A stretch of DNA of 36,007 nt, taken from IMG/VR virus record IMGVR_UViG_3300047678_000516, positions 1-36,007 of that record, one strand, 5' to 3'. The notes under the pieces were generated by a model. That model saw nothing but the letters and a program-made list of their open reading frames with translations. It searched no databases and was not told where the DNA came from. Position numbers and translations under genes: made by a program. Below are positions 23,983 through 31,833 of the stretch, piece after piece (the first letter of the stretch is position 1; each line of letters begins with the position of its first letter). Origin of the DNA: a virus.

Positions 23983-24830
23983 GCGACCAGCTTCACGACT
24001 GCCCCAAGTGCGGCACGAAGAACTTCACCGCCAAGGGACTCGCGTCCCACAACTGCGCGAAGCACGCCGCCCGGCGTGACGCGTCGCTCGCTGTGGCGGG
24101 CGCTGCGGTCCCTGCGATCAACCACGCCGAGATGGGTGCGCAGCTCACCGCGCAGTATCACCGCGCCGTCAATGCGATGCCGGAAATCCTGCGCTTCGGT
24201 GCGATGATGATCCTGCTTAGGGATCACCTTTTCCACGATGGAAAAGGTGATCAGTCAGTGCGCGGAAAAGACATCACCGGCAATGGCGTCAAGGGTGACG
24301 GCGTGAAAGGTTGGCTCGCGCAGCACGCGCCAGACGTGAAGCTGTCGACAGCCTACCGCTTCGAGTGTGTGACACTGAGCATCGCGGAAGACTACGCGGA
24401 ACTCGTCGGGCCGAAGGTCGCGAAACAATACGCGCTGCCCGAACTCGTGACCGCCGATGCGTCCAAGCTGCCGCCCTTCGCCGCGAAAAAGCAGCAGGAG
24501 CTTTTCGACCACGTCGCCGGGACATCGCAGAAAAGCTGGCTCGATAAATTCCGCCCCGCGGGCGGGCGCGGAGGTGACCGGGGCAAGCAGCGCGCGGCGC
24601 GCACGCTCACGGCGGAAGAGGCCGCGGCGGCGCTGCGCGACATCTGCGTGAGCGCGGGCGCGGCGGTGGACCTGATGCTCAAGCAGCAGGCCTTCACCGC
24701 GGTCGCAGTGGATGCGGAGCTGGACGGCCTGCACGACCTCCTGGCCGACGCGCTCACCGCCGTCGCCGCGTGGAGGAAGCTCACCAAGACCGAGCGCGAG
24801 GCACGGCTCGCCGCGATCGTGAACGCCTGA
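23979..24830 (+). CDS. zinc-finger early protein with in-frame palindrome
   Basis: The 283-residue protein opens with a C2H2/C2HC-like finger: CPKCGTKNFTAKGLASHNC (8-26) followed by a His. The middle (YHRAVNAMPEILRFGAMMIL) and later helices resemble phage proteins of the DUF3102 kind, but I only hold this loosely. Codons for LFHDGKGDQ (about 83-91) come from a perfect palindrome. The C-terminal helical half includes ALTAVAAWRKLTKTEREARL. It precedes the transposase by 25 bp and may assist transposition or replication; that is inference. Confidence 0.5.
   Translation: MSDQLHDCPKCGTKNFTAKGLASHNCAKHAARRDASLAVAGAAVPAINHAEMGAQLTAQYHRAVNAMPEILRFGAMMILLRDHLFHDGKGDQSVRGKDITGNGVKGDGVKGWLAQHAPDVKLSTAYRFECVTLSIAEDYAELVGPKVAKQYALPELVTADASKLPPFAAKKQQELFDHVAGTSQKSWLDKFRPAGGRGGDRGKQRAARTLTAEEAAAALRDICVSAGAAVDLMLKQQAFTAVAVDAELDGLHDLLADALTAVAAWRKLTKTEREARLAAIVNA
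24222..24252. repeat. palindromic element, copy d (in zinc-finger gene)
   Basis: Perfect arms of 14 bp (GATCACCTTTTCCA and TGGAAAAGGTGATC) around CGA. It shares the TCCA-CGA-TGGA core with copies a and c but has a longer arm. The reading frame stays open across it. Confidence 0.9.
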
Positions 24831-24855
24831 ACCCCAACCCCTGACCACCGCACCC

Positions 24856-26958
24856 ATGTCCCAACTTCCCGCGCCCGGCAGCAAAGCCTCCGCCTCCGCC
24901 CTCCTCTCCCTCGTGCCGGATCAGCTCGGCGACGTGTATGCGTGGCAGCGCGCGCTGGAGGCTGAGGCCGCGCAGCCCGCGGGCGGTCGCGGCCTGCGTC
25001 TGGTGGCGCTCGGCGAGCGGATGCACGTCGCGGCGAAGACGGCGCGCAAGTATTTCGACGGCTACCTCCGCGAGGGGATGGGCTACCTCGTGGACGCGCG
25101 GACGTGCCCCGCGCTGTGGCAGACGCGCGACGGCCAGGGCGGCGGACTGAGCGCACAGGATCGCGACCTCGCCGCGCTGTGGGCCGGGAAGTTCCTGCGC
25201 AGCAGCGCGGAGGCGATGCGCGTGATGCGCAAGTGCTGGCACCGGCAGCAGGTGCCGGAAGACCTCGCGCTCCGCGGCCTCACGGTGCCGGTGACGGCGA
25301 CGCCGATTGATTCAGGCACGGGCTACCCGGTGGGATGGAGCGTGGAGAACCTTTGCCGATCGCTGCGCGACAAAAAATTCGACATGGCCGCGGCGCGGCG
25401 CGGACGCACGGCGGCGGCGGAGCACAGGCCGCTCGTCTATACGACGCGCGCCAAGCTGCGCGTCGGCCAGGTGCGGCAGTGGGACGACATGTGGCATGAC
25501 TTCGAGGTTGCGGATTATGCGCGCGCCAGCCGCGGGCGTCCGCTGGAATTTCACGGGCTCGATCTCGCGAGCGGCTACCTGTTCGACTTCGGCTTCCGCC
25601 TCCGCGTGCAACGGGAGGACGGCTCGCACGATTCGCTGAAGGACGCCGACTTCCGCTTCCTCCTGGCCGCGAGCTACGCGACCACCGGCTACCTGCCCGA
25701 GGGAACCACGGAAGTGATCGAGCACAAGACGACGAACGTGAGCGAGGGGATCGAGCGCCTGCTGCACGATGCGACCGGAGGCGCGATCCAATTCGTGCGC
25801 GGCGGCATCCAGGGCGCGTCGGCGCTCGACTCGCAATTCGCCGGACGGGCGAAGGGTAACTTCCACGTGAAGGCCGCGCTGGAGTCGCTGCATAATCTCA
25901 TCCATAACGCGACGAGCGCGCTCCCGGCGCAGACCGGCAAGGACCGCAACCAGACGCCGGAATGGATGCACGACGGCGGACGGCTCGTGGAGAAGGACGG
26001 GCGTCCGCTGCGCAGCGCGGGCCTGCTCAAGGAGACGGACGCGCTGCTCGCCGCCGTGCGCGTCATCCCGCCGGAACTCGCGGAGCAGATCGAATTCGGC
26101 ATGCTCACCCGCGCGCAGGCGATGAGCGTGCTGCAGCGCATCTACGCGGAGATTCACGGCGAGACGGATCACAAACTCGAAGGCTGGGACATGAACTGGG
26201 TGCCGGATGGCCGCGGCGGGATGCGCCGCATGTCGCGTGGCGAGGTGTATCGCCGCGGGCGCGGCGCGCTGCGTCCGCTCGACATGGAGACGATCGCGCT
26301 GCTGCTGAGCGCGGACGGATTCCTGGAACAGCACGGCGAGGAGAGGATCGTGCGCAAGCGGATGATCACCCTGGAGGACTGCGAGCTCAGCGGCGACAAG
26401 CTCCGCTTTGACGCCGATGCCGCAGGCGTGCCGGACGGCGCGAAGTTCATGACGGTGCTGAATCCCTTCGCGCCGGACGCGCTGTGGATTTTCGACGCGA
26501 ACGGTTCCTTCGTCGCGTCGCTCCCACGGAAGTGGAAGGTGGACGCGGGCGACCTCGACGCCATTCACCGCGCAGCCGGCCAGGCGCACTCCCTTGAGGT
26601 CAAGATGCTGGAGGAGCCGCGCCGTCGCGACGCCTCGGAGGCGAAGCTGCGCATCGCGCGGCAGAGTCACAACACGGCGTTGCTCGGCGGAAACACACCC
26701 GCGGACAAGGCGCGACGCCGCGCGATGGCGGGCCTCGACAGCGGCGCGCTGCTGAACGCCGGCACCGCGGACGAGGCGGAGGAGAAAGTGATCCACGATG
26801 GATCAGTTTCCGACGCCGGAAACGGCAGTGCAGACACCGTGCAGGAAGATTTCCACGCAGCGGATTCCGGCGAGTGGCCGGGCGCTGCGGAAAACGAATC
26901 GGCCCCGGAAACGGAAGCCGCGCCCACCCAAACCTTCGACGCGAGCGCCCTACTCTGA
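24856..26958 (+). CDS. MuA-like DDE transposase
   Basis: The 700-residue protein has an N-terminal helix-rich DNA-binding part with an HTH near 48-75 (LVALGERMHVAAKTARKYFD), then a catalytic rve-type core: QWDDMWHDF (208-216, first acid), VIEHKTTNV (287-295, where most homologues have Asp-His or Asp-Asn) and KAALESLHNLIHN (339-351, final Glu). The distance of about 54 residues between the second and third acid is normal. The Mu-type C-terminal beta-barrel and linker follow. Near residue 643 an in-frame palindrome is translated as KVIHDGSVSD. It drives strand transfer with the ATPase encoded next. Confidence 0.85.
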   Translation: MSQLPAPGSKASASALLSLVPDQLGDVYAWQRALEAEAAQPAGGRGLRLVALGERMHVAAKTARKYFDGYLREGMGYLVDARTCPALWQTRDGQGGGLSAQDRDLAALWAGKFLRSSAEAMRVMRKCWHRQQVPEDLALRGLTVPVTATPIDSGTGYPVGWSVENLCRSLRDKKFDMAAARRGRTAAAEHRPLVYTTRAKLRVGQVRQWDDMWHDFEVADYARASRGRPLEFHGLDLASGYLFDFGFRLRVQREDGSHDSLKDADFRFLLAASYATTGYLPEGTTEVIEHKTTNVSEGIERLLHDATGGAIQFVRGGIQGASALDSQFAGRAKGNFHVKAALESLHNLIHNATSALPAQTGKDRNQTPEWMHDGGRLVEKDGRPLRSAGLLKETDALLAAVRVIPPELAEQIEFGMLTRAQAMSVLQRIYAEIHGETDHKLEGWDMNWVPDGRGGMRRMSRGEVYRRGRGALRPLDMETIALLLSADGFLEQHGEERIVRKRMITLEDCELSGDKLRFDADAAGVPDGAKFMTVLNPFAPDALWIFDANGSFVASLPRKWKVDAGDLDAIHRAAGQAHSLEVKMLEEPRRRDASEAKLRIARQSHNTALLGGNTPADKARRRAMAGLDSGALLNAGTADEAEEKVIHDGSVSDAGNGSADTVQEDFHAADSGEWPGAAENESAPETEAAPTQTFDASALL
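26785..26809. repeat. palindromic element, copy c (in transposase gene)
   Basis: Reads AAAGTGATCCA, CGA, TGGATCAGTTT: the reverse complement of copy a with a single base change. It lies in the C-terminal tail of the transposase and keeps the frame open. Confidence 0.9.
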
Positions 26959-26989
26959 GTCGGAAAAATCCAAACACCCAAGCACATCA

Positions 26990-28189
26990 ATGACACTCGA
27001 CGAAAAAAAACAAGACAGCAACACCCTCATTCCCGCCGGCTCCAATGAGCTGGCGGAAGTGAACCAGGGCGACACGACGCGCGCCTCATGGCCCATCTCC
27101 GCGGCGGACCTGCGCTCGAATATCGCGCACTGCTCGGAGACCGGGCGCGATGCGATTGTGCGCGCCTTCATGTGGTGCATCGATCCCGCGCACCCGGTGC
27201 GGAAGTCGGAGTTCGCCCGCGAGGTGGACTACGACGAAAACACGATCTACAAAATCCTCACCGGGCGCTACAAGGGGCCGGACGGCAAGCTGCTCGACAT
27301 CCCGGAGAAGCTCATCAAGGGCATCGCGAATTTCATGGAGCGGGAGAAAGACCGCTTCCTCGGCAAGAAGCAGGAGTTCATCGAGTCGCCCACGGCGAAG
27401 CGCATCTTCACCACGTGCGACCTGGTGCGCGAGTCGCGCAGCATGGGGATGATCTGGGGGCCGTCGCACTGCGGGAAATCCTGGGCGCTGGAGCACTACC
27501 AGCAGACGAACAACCACGGGCGCACCATCTACGCGCGCCTCGGCGCGGCGGACGGCCTCGGCGGCATGCTGAAGCTCATGAGTGTGGCCGCGGGGAACAG
27601 CGACAAGGCGAACGGCGCGGACATCAAGTCGCGGCTCAAGCGCGCGCTCGCGCCGGGAATGCTGTTCATCTTGGACGAGGTCCACGAGCTGGCCTACACC
27701 TACCAGACGAGCAGTTTTTTCAAGTGCATCGAGGTGATCCGTGAAATTCACGATAAGACGAAGTGCGGCTTCCTCCTCTGCGGCACGCAGCTCATGCTCG
27801 ACGACATGAACGCGGCGCGCGCGGGCGAGCTGCAGCAGGTGTGGCGGCGCGGGGTTCACAAGCTCGACCTCACCAATTCGCCGACGAAGGCCGACGTGGC
27901 GGCGATCGTGCAGCACGCCGGGCTGGAGATGCCCGGCGCGAAGCTCACCGTGCGCGTGGCCGGCACGGGCGGCAATGAGATCACGGAGCACCCGCTCGCC
28001 ATCCTGCGCCAGCTCGCGAAGGACGACGGCCTGCTGAGCATCACCGAGCGCCTGCGCTACGGTCGCAAGCTCGCGCAGAAGGAGAAGCCCGCGCGCCGGC
28101 TGTCCTGGCACTCCTTCACGCTCGCGCACCTCATGATCAAGGCGCAGCAGACGCCGCAGGAGAGTGGGTGGGACAAGGAGGAGGCATGA
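26990..28189 (+). CDS. MuB-like AAA ATPase, transposition target protein
   Basis: Start at ATG 26990 (MTLDEKKQDSNTLIPAG); the longer open frame from 26798 lies inside the transposase gene. The 399-residue protein has an N-terminal HTH-like segment (SEFAREVDYDENTIYKILTG, 73-92), a Walker A (GPSHCGKS, 157-164) and a Walker B (LFILDE, 225-230), with LLCGTQ as sensor region. This is the MuB layout: ATP-dependent DNA binding that selects targets and activates MuA. It follows the transposase by 31 bp. The C-terminal part ends in basic helices. Confidence 0.85.
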   Translation: MTLDEKKQDSNTLIPAGSNELAEVNQGDTTRASWPISAADLRSNIAHCSETGRDAIVRAFMWCIDPAHPVRKSEFAREVDYDENTIYKILTGRYKGPDGKLLDIPEKLIKGIANFMEREKDRFLGKKQEFIESPTAKRIFTTCDLVRESRSMGMIWGPSHCGKSWALEHYQQTNNHGRTIYARLGAADGLGGMLKLMSVAAGNSDKANGADIKSRLKRALAPGMLFILDEVHELAYTYQTSSFFKCIEVIREIHDKTKCGFLLCGTQLMLDDMNAARAGELQQVWRRGVHKLDLTNSPTKADVAAIVQHAGLEMPGAKLTVRVAGTGGNEITEHPLAILRQLAKDDGLLSITERLRYGRKLAQKEKPARRLSWHSFTLAHLMIKAQQTPQESGWDKEEA

Positions 28190-28235
28190 GCGCGCGTGAT
28201 TTTTTCCAACAACAACCCAAACCCAAAGACCCAAG

Positions 28236-28562
28236 ATGAAACTGACCGAAGAACACAAGGAGAACGCCGGGCTCGTGCGCGACATCGTCGCGGCGCTCGG
28301 CATCAAATTCACCACGGAGGAGCAGCAGCGCTTCCGCGACGCACTGTGCAAGAAGGCGCTCACGATGGCGAAGGTGCTGGACCTCGTCCACGTGCGCCGC
28401 ATCCACGAGGCGCTCTGCGGCGTGGAGCACGCGAGCGACGCCGAGCTGGCCGCGCTCTCCGCCATGCAGGCGCGCATCGGCTTCCACTACAAGCTCGGCC
28501 TCATGCGCAGCGTGAAGGTGCCCGAAGTGCGGCGTCCGGCTGGGAAGGCGGTGGCGAAGTGA
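28236..28562 (+). CDS. unknown early protein, 108 aa
   Basis: Helical product (EEHKENAGLVRDIVAALGIK, MAKVLDLVHVRRIHEALC). It begins 46 bp after MuB and is GTGA-coupled to the next gene. No family recognised; a transposition accessory role is only suggested by position. Confidence 0.5.
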   Translation: MKLTEEHKENAGLVRDIVAALGIKFTTEEQQRFRDALCKKALTMAKVLDLVHVRRIHEALCGVEHASDAELAALSAMQARIGFHYKLGLMRSVKVPEVRRPAGKAVAK

Positions 28563-28777
28563 GCACGCCTCTGCCCAACGGCATGACGCGGGAGGAGTGC
28601 ATCGAGGGACTGCGCTACCTGCGCGACCGCGTTGTGCAGGAGGAGCAGGCGAAGGACGCGCTGTTCCGCGACTGGCCCTACGTGGACGCGCTGCTCGATC
28701 ACATCGAGGCCCACGGATTCCCGGCACCCGAGGCGCGGAGCGCAGAGTCCAGCGACAGCGCGGGAGGGCGAGAGTGA
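28559..28777 (+). CDS. unknown small protein, 72 aa
   Basis: GTG start overlapping the previous TGA (GTGA), as in other gene pairs of this phage; an ATG at 28583 is the alternative. The product is acidic and helical (REECIEGLRYLRDRVVQEEQ, PYVDALLDHIEAHGFP). No family recognised. Confidence 0.5.
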   Translation: MSTPLPNGMTREECIEGLRYLRDRVVQEEQAKDALFRDWPYVDALLDHIEAHGFPAPEARSAESSDSAGGRE

Positions 28778-29022
28778 TGCAGGGCGTGCCGCCAAATCAC
28801 GCCGCCACGTCGCCAGTGAACAGCGAAGCTGTTCGCTGCGACGGCTGGATCTGCGCCACGGCACCCCAAGTGTCCAACCGGCCCACTGCGGCGGGGTGGT
28901 GGTGGTGCCGACATAACGCAGAGCTATGCGGCGGCGGGCCAGAAGGAGGTTCAAATGCACGCTGACCGCCATGCCCGCCGTCCTGCATCAGCGGCTGGTT
29001 CTTTTTCGCTTGGTGAAATTAC
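28778..29022. other. gap with hairpins, possible short ORF
   Basis: An ATG at 28777 could open a 62-codon frame to 28965 with GGAGG upstream, but its product (a Gly/Trp/Cys-rich chain) looks non-coding. A hairpin GAACAGC-GAA-GCTGTTC lies at 28818-28834. A larger imperfect palindrome spans 28911-29000 (own entry). Confidence 0.4.
28911..29000. other. attC-like imperfect palindrome (tentative)
   Basis: Outer AAC (28915-28917) and GTT (28998-29000) enclose inner arms: GCTATGCGGCGGCGGGC (28923-28939) against GCCCGCCGTCCTGCATCAGC (28973-28992). The arms pair imperfectly. It lies just after the 3' end of a minus-strand small-gene cassette, where an integron attC would be. The outer sites do not fit the attC core consensus well. 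Confidence 0.25.
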
Positions 29023-29065
29023 TCAGCGCGTCGGATCGGAAATGCCTCTTGGAGCGGGCGGAGTT
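28995..29065. repeat. 71-bp cassette 3'-end repeat, copy A
   Basis: Matches 33321-33391 at 65 of 71 positions by my count. It covers the last codons and the stop of the 54-aa gene plus about 28 bp downstream of it (TGAGTAATTTCACC and GAACCAG on the minus strand). The non-coding part is as conserved as the coding part. Confidence 0.9.
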
Positions 29066-29187
29066 TTCCAACGCATCTTCCGCGCAGCGGCCATTCTTTG
29101 TGCCCGCGCCGCGCGCTCTGCGGCGCTGATGTTTTTCTTGATGCCCTTCGCCATCCTGCCGAGCGCCTGCGCTGCTTTATTCTTCAT
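29023..29187 (-). CDS. small basic protein, 54 aa (cassette A)
   Basis: The start overlaps the end of the 59-aa gene (GATGAAGAATAA). The product begins MKNKAAQALGRMAKGIKKNI, is Ala/Lys/Arg-rich, and ends TPPAPRGISDPTR. The protein at 33349-33510 shares the NKAAQALGR start and the TPPxPRGxxDPTR end, so the two are paralogues. Such basic small proteins are widespread in phage and plasmid accessory regions; function unknown, nucleic-acid binding likely. Confidence 0.65.
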   Translation of the reverse strand: MKNKAAQALGRMAKGIKKNISAAERAARAQRMAAARKMRWKTPPAPRGISDPTR

Positions 29188-29356
29188 CGGGAGTGGTGGC
29201 GAGGAAGGTCTCGATTTCTTCTTGGGCGGCTTCGAGCGTGGGCAGTCCGGTGCCCTCGCCGCCCGCGTGAATATAGCGCCATCTGCCGTTCTCTTCGTAG
29301 AAGCGGACGGTTCCGATGCTGGGGTAGTCTTGGGTGTAGTCAGGCGTGGTTTTCAT
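29177..29356 (-). CDS. unknown small protein, 59 aa (cassette A)
   Basis: The product reads MKTTPDYTQDYPSIGTVRFY, EENGRWRYIHAGGEGTGLPT, LEAAQEEIETFLATTPDEE: a compact acidic alpha/beta protein. It overlaps the next gene by 11 bp and follows the 92-aa gene by 9 bp, so the three form one operon. No family recognised. Confidence 0.6.
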   Translation of the reverse strand: MKTTPDYTQDYPSIGTVRFYEENGRWRYIHAGGEGTGLPTLEAAQEEIETFLATTPDEE

Positions 29357-29365
29357 GGGTTTGGA

Positions 29366-29644
29366 TTACTTGTTTTCTGCGGTGAATGCTTCAGTCAGGT
29401 CGGTCGCTGCCTCGAAGTCTGCCTGCATCTCGGCGCTGGGCTTCGCGGCGTAAAACTTCCGGCAGATGATGGTCTCGACTTCTTCGATGATGGTCGCCGC
29501 CACGACGGAGGCGGAAGACCACGAACCGAAGTCGTTCGTGTAGCTTCCGACTTTGATCTTCATGTCGTTGGCTGCGCCTTTTCCGGCGAGGGCGGCTTTG
29601 GCTTTTTCGACTGCGGCGGTAGCGATGGTCAGGAGTTCGTTCAT
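29366..29644 (-). CDS. unknown small protein, 92 aa (cassette A)
   Basis: The first gene of the minus-strand trio. It is mainly helical (LLTIATAAVEKAKAALAG, AATIIEEVETIICRKF, MQADFEAATDLTEAFTAE). An 8-bp perfect inverted repeat lies immediately upstream of the start. No family recognised. Confidence 0.6.
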   Translation of the reverse strand: MNELLTIATAAVEKAKAALAGKGAANDMKIKVGSYTNDFGSWSSASVVAATIIEEVETIICRKFYAAKPSAEMQADFEAATDLTEAFTAENK

Positions 29645-29650
29645 GGCGTA

Positions 29651-29670
29651 TCAGTAAACCGCTTTACTGA
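29651..29670 (-). promoter_or_regulatory. operator-like inverted repeat of cassette A
   Basis: TCAGTAAA, CCGC, TTTACTGA: perfect 8-bp arms with a 4-bp centre, starting 6 bp upstream of the 92-aa gene. The place suits a repressor site that blocks transcription or translation of the operon. Confidence 0.45.
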
Positions 29671-29709
29671 GTCTGTCACGAACTATTTTCAGAAATCTTT
29701 CGGCCTCGA

Positions 29710-29757
29710 TTCTTCGGGCGGCGGGGGTGCGGAGCTTCTTCGTAACCTCCCATCGGC
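29710..29757. repeat. cassette upstream repeat, copy A
   Basis: TTCTTCGGGCGGCGGGGGTG (29710-29729) is identical to 33935-33954. A second block, AACCTCC then CATCGGC (29744-29757), matches 33963-33975 with one base fewer there. It lies upstream of each minus-strand cassette. Confidence 0.8.
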
Positions 29758-29942
29758 CCCCGCGAAAAAGAACGCGCCGGTCAGCGACTCGCGCCCATGA
29801 AAACTTTCGATTCACGCAAACCGTGCCGCGCGAGTTCGCTGCACTGGCATGGTTCTGAGCCGAACGTAATCGGCGCTAGCACACGATGCGCTGGGAGCCG
29901 TGGCGGGGCGCATGGTGCGCGGTCGAATGCAAGAATGACTTT
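29758..29942. other. leader region before the csf genes
   Basis: No array-like repeats are visible. An ATG at 29797 opens a 49-codon frame that ends ATGA-overlapped with the csf2 start, but its composition does not look like a protein. A small hairpin (GCGCA-TGG-TGCGC, 29909-29921) is present. I see no convincing promoter. Confidence 0.4.
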
Positions 29943-31172
29943 ATGAAACCAACCACACTACAGCGATTCGGGGCCACGGTGCTTCATGCAGCGGGCCTGA
30001 AAACTACACGCAACTTCCTTGATGTCTTCGCCGACCGATTGCGGCAGGCGGGCGTCGAGCCAACGCTGATGGCCTTCGGGCAAAAGCTTTGCGATCTCGT
30101 GGACGCGCAGGCGTCCGAACTCCGACAGCAGGCCGTGACTGACTTCCTGTCGGTCTGCACGGGAGCCGACGCGCCCGGTGCGCTGAAATGGATTCGCGAA
30201 AATCACACGCTCTTTGCGGTGCTTTGCGCCAGCAAGTTTGCCGACGCGGGCGCGGCGATGGACGGCATGGAGATCGCGCAACTCGACACGGCGCAAGACG
30301 AGGCGCTGCCTCGCCGGCCTTACCAGATCGGCATCCGCGCGCAGTGCCTCACGCCGCTCTCGCATGGTGCGGACGGCAAGAGTGGCAACGCCACTCTCTT
30401 CCGTCGCATGGCCGTGCTCGGAAAAAACGGGACGTTGCTTGAACTGCCTTACTACGCTGGCAACGCGATTCGCGGGCAGGTGCGCGACCTCCTCGCGGAT
30501 CACTTCGCGGTCGCGCTCGGCCTCAAGCCGCGCCGCGACAAGCCGCCCTTCGCGCTCTGGTTCTTTCACGCGCTCTATGCGGGCGGCGCGCTGGAGGAGG
30601 CGAGCGCCGCGACGAAAGCCATCGCCACGAATCTCGGCGATCATGGCGCAGTGCGGAGCGACGGCGTGCGCGAGTTCCGCGACACGTTGCCGGCGCTCTC
30701 ACTGCTCGGCGCGGCGATGGGCAACAAGGTGCTCAGCGGCCATGCCGATTTCGGCGACTGGCGGCCTGTCTGTCGCGAGTGGGGCAACGGCGGGAAAGCA
30801 AGCGCCAGCGAGCTTTTCGAGTGGCTGTATCTCACGCGCCGCGAGGACCACGAAGACCACGACGAACATCACGGCATGATCGCCGTGACGGAAACCCTCA
30901 AGCCCGGCACGACGCTGGAGGGCGGGATCGACCTGCGCTTGCACGTCGGCGATCTCTCTCGTTCCGCGCTCGGCGTGGGCCTGCGGCTGCTGCGCGAGCG
31001 CGCCCGCATCGGCGCGCAGAATCGCGCGGATCTCGGAAGCGTCGAAATCGAACTGACCAACGCGCCCGACCCGGAGCCTTACGAGGTGTATCTCCGCGAC
31101 AACCAAAAGCGCATCCTCGACTACCTCGAAAAGATCGGAGGCATCCATGCACGCGACGCGTTTGATCTTTGA
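29943..31172 (+). CDS. csf2: Csf2 (Cas7-like) with helical N-terminal extension
   Basis: Start at ATG 29943 (MKPTTLQRFG); an upstream ATG at 29886 would add 19 unlikely residues. Of 409 residues, about 127-375 form a RAMP/Cas7-like part: YQIGIRAQCLTPLSHGADGK (127-146), LFRRMAVLG, LELPYYAGNAIRGQVRDLL (167-184), with the small-residue GNxIRG motif of Csf2, and the late block LEGGIDLRLHV to RADLGSVEIEL. Cas7 subunits form the guide-RNA backbone of class 1 complexes. Residues 1-120 are all-helical and absent from ordinary Csf2; they have the size of a Cas11 small subunit. A His/Asp-rich run (EDHEDHDEHH, 301-310) could bind metal. Stop overlaps csf1 by 26 bp. Confidence 0.75.
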   Translation: MKPTTLQRFGATVLHAAGLKTTRNFLDVFADRLRQAGVEPTLMAFGQKLCDLVDAQASELRQQAVTDFLSVCTGADAPGALKWIRENHTLFAVLCASKFADAGAAMDGMEIAQLDTAQDEALPRRPYQIGIRAQCLTPLSHGADGKSGNATLFRRMAVLGKNGTLLELPYYAGNAIRGQVRDLLADHFAVALGLKPRRDKPPFALWFFHALYAGGALEEASAATKAIATNLGDHGAVRSDGVREFRDTLPALSLLGAAMGNKVLSGHADFGDWRPVCREWGNGGKASASELFEWLYLTRREDHEDHDEHHGMIAVTETLKPGTTLEGGIDLRLHVGDLSRSALGVGLRLLRERARIGAQNRADLGSVEIELTNAPDPEPYEVYLRDNQKRILDYLEKIGGIHARDAFDL

Positions 31173-31833
31173 TTCTCTCCCGCTCGCGGAACGCGAGCCG
31201 CTGCCTGCGGTGCCCTTGCCGGGCATCTGCTGTATCACCGGCGAAGCCGGGGATTGCGTGCCGCGCGCCGAGCTGCTCGGCAAGAGTTTCACGGAGCAGC
31301 ATCTGCTCAAGGCTCCCGACTCGCCGCTCGTCGGCGCGGCCGCGTGGTGCGCGCTCAAGTATCGCTGGGAGCGCATGGGCTCGTGGCTGTGCGATGGGCA
31401 GACGTTCGCGCGGCTGGATCGGCTCGGCGTGCGTGAGCACGTCATCGGCGGCGTCCGCGCCGCGCGCTGGGCAGGCTACGTGACGACGAGCTACAAAAAG
31501 CACGGGGCGATGAAAGCGCCCGTGAACAGCGGCTCGCGGCAGGTCTGGCAATTCGAGATGGTGCAGGTGGATTGCAGCGACCGCGCGAAGCTGGATCATT
31601 GGTGGGACGTGCTCAATCGCGCGCTGCGCGAGGGCATCGGGCGGCAGAGCATGGAGGCGCTGGACATGCCGCCCGCCGTGATGCGCAAGGTCGGCATCGC
31701 CAAGTGGGAGGCGTTCCGCGCGTGGGCGTGGGACAAGCATCGGAGCGGCCTTTACGCGCTGCTCTGCTACCTGCTGCCGTCGCAGGAAGAACTCAAAAAG
31801 GAGGCCCCGCGCGATGAGCTTTTCGCCGCTTAA
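31147..31833 (+). CDS. csf1: Csf1-like (type IV Cas8-like) protein
   Basis: GGAGG precedes ATG 31147. The 228-residue protein has an N-terminal Cys region: ICCITGEAGDC (27-37), then LLGKSFTEQHLL, AAWCALKYRWERMGSWLC (65-82), resembling the zinc-finger part of Csf1, with Cys 28, 29, 37, 68 and 82 available. The second half has WAGYVTTSYKKHG (108-120) and DHWWDVLNRALREGIGRQSM (150-169), a pattern I associate with Csf1. The large-subunit role, contact with the 5' end of the guide, is known for type IV. It is encoded between csf2 and csf3, whereas csf1 usually precedes csf2. Confidence 0.6.
   Translation: MHATRLIFDSLPLAEREPLPAVPLPGICCITGEAGDCVPRAELLGKSFTEQHLLKAPDSPLVGAAAWCALKYRWERMGSWLCDGQTFARLDRLGVREHVIGGVRAARWAGYVTTSYKKHGAMKAPVNSGSRQVWQFEMVQVDCSDRAKLDHWWDVLNRALREGIGRQSMEALDMPPAVMRKVGIAKWEAFRAWAWDKHRSGLYALLCYLLPSQEELKKEAPRDELFAA

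Noticed and set aside
28777-28965. 62-codon frame after the 72-aa gene
   Set aside because: It has a ribosome site and TGATG coupling, but the product is a low-complexity Trp/Cys/Gly chain and the frame crosses an imperfect palindrome.
28955-29800. Plus-strand open frame of 281 codons across cassette A
   Set aside because: It covers three coherent small minus-strand genes and the repeats; its product has long Gly/Phe-rich stretches typical of antisense reading.
29797-29946. 49-codon frame coupled to csf2 by ATGA
   Set aside because: Composition (many Arg, Ser, Gly, His) does not look like a protein and no ribosome site is clear. It is noted in the leader entry because of the overlap.
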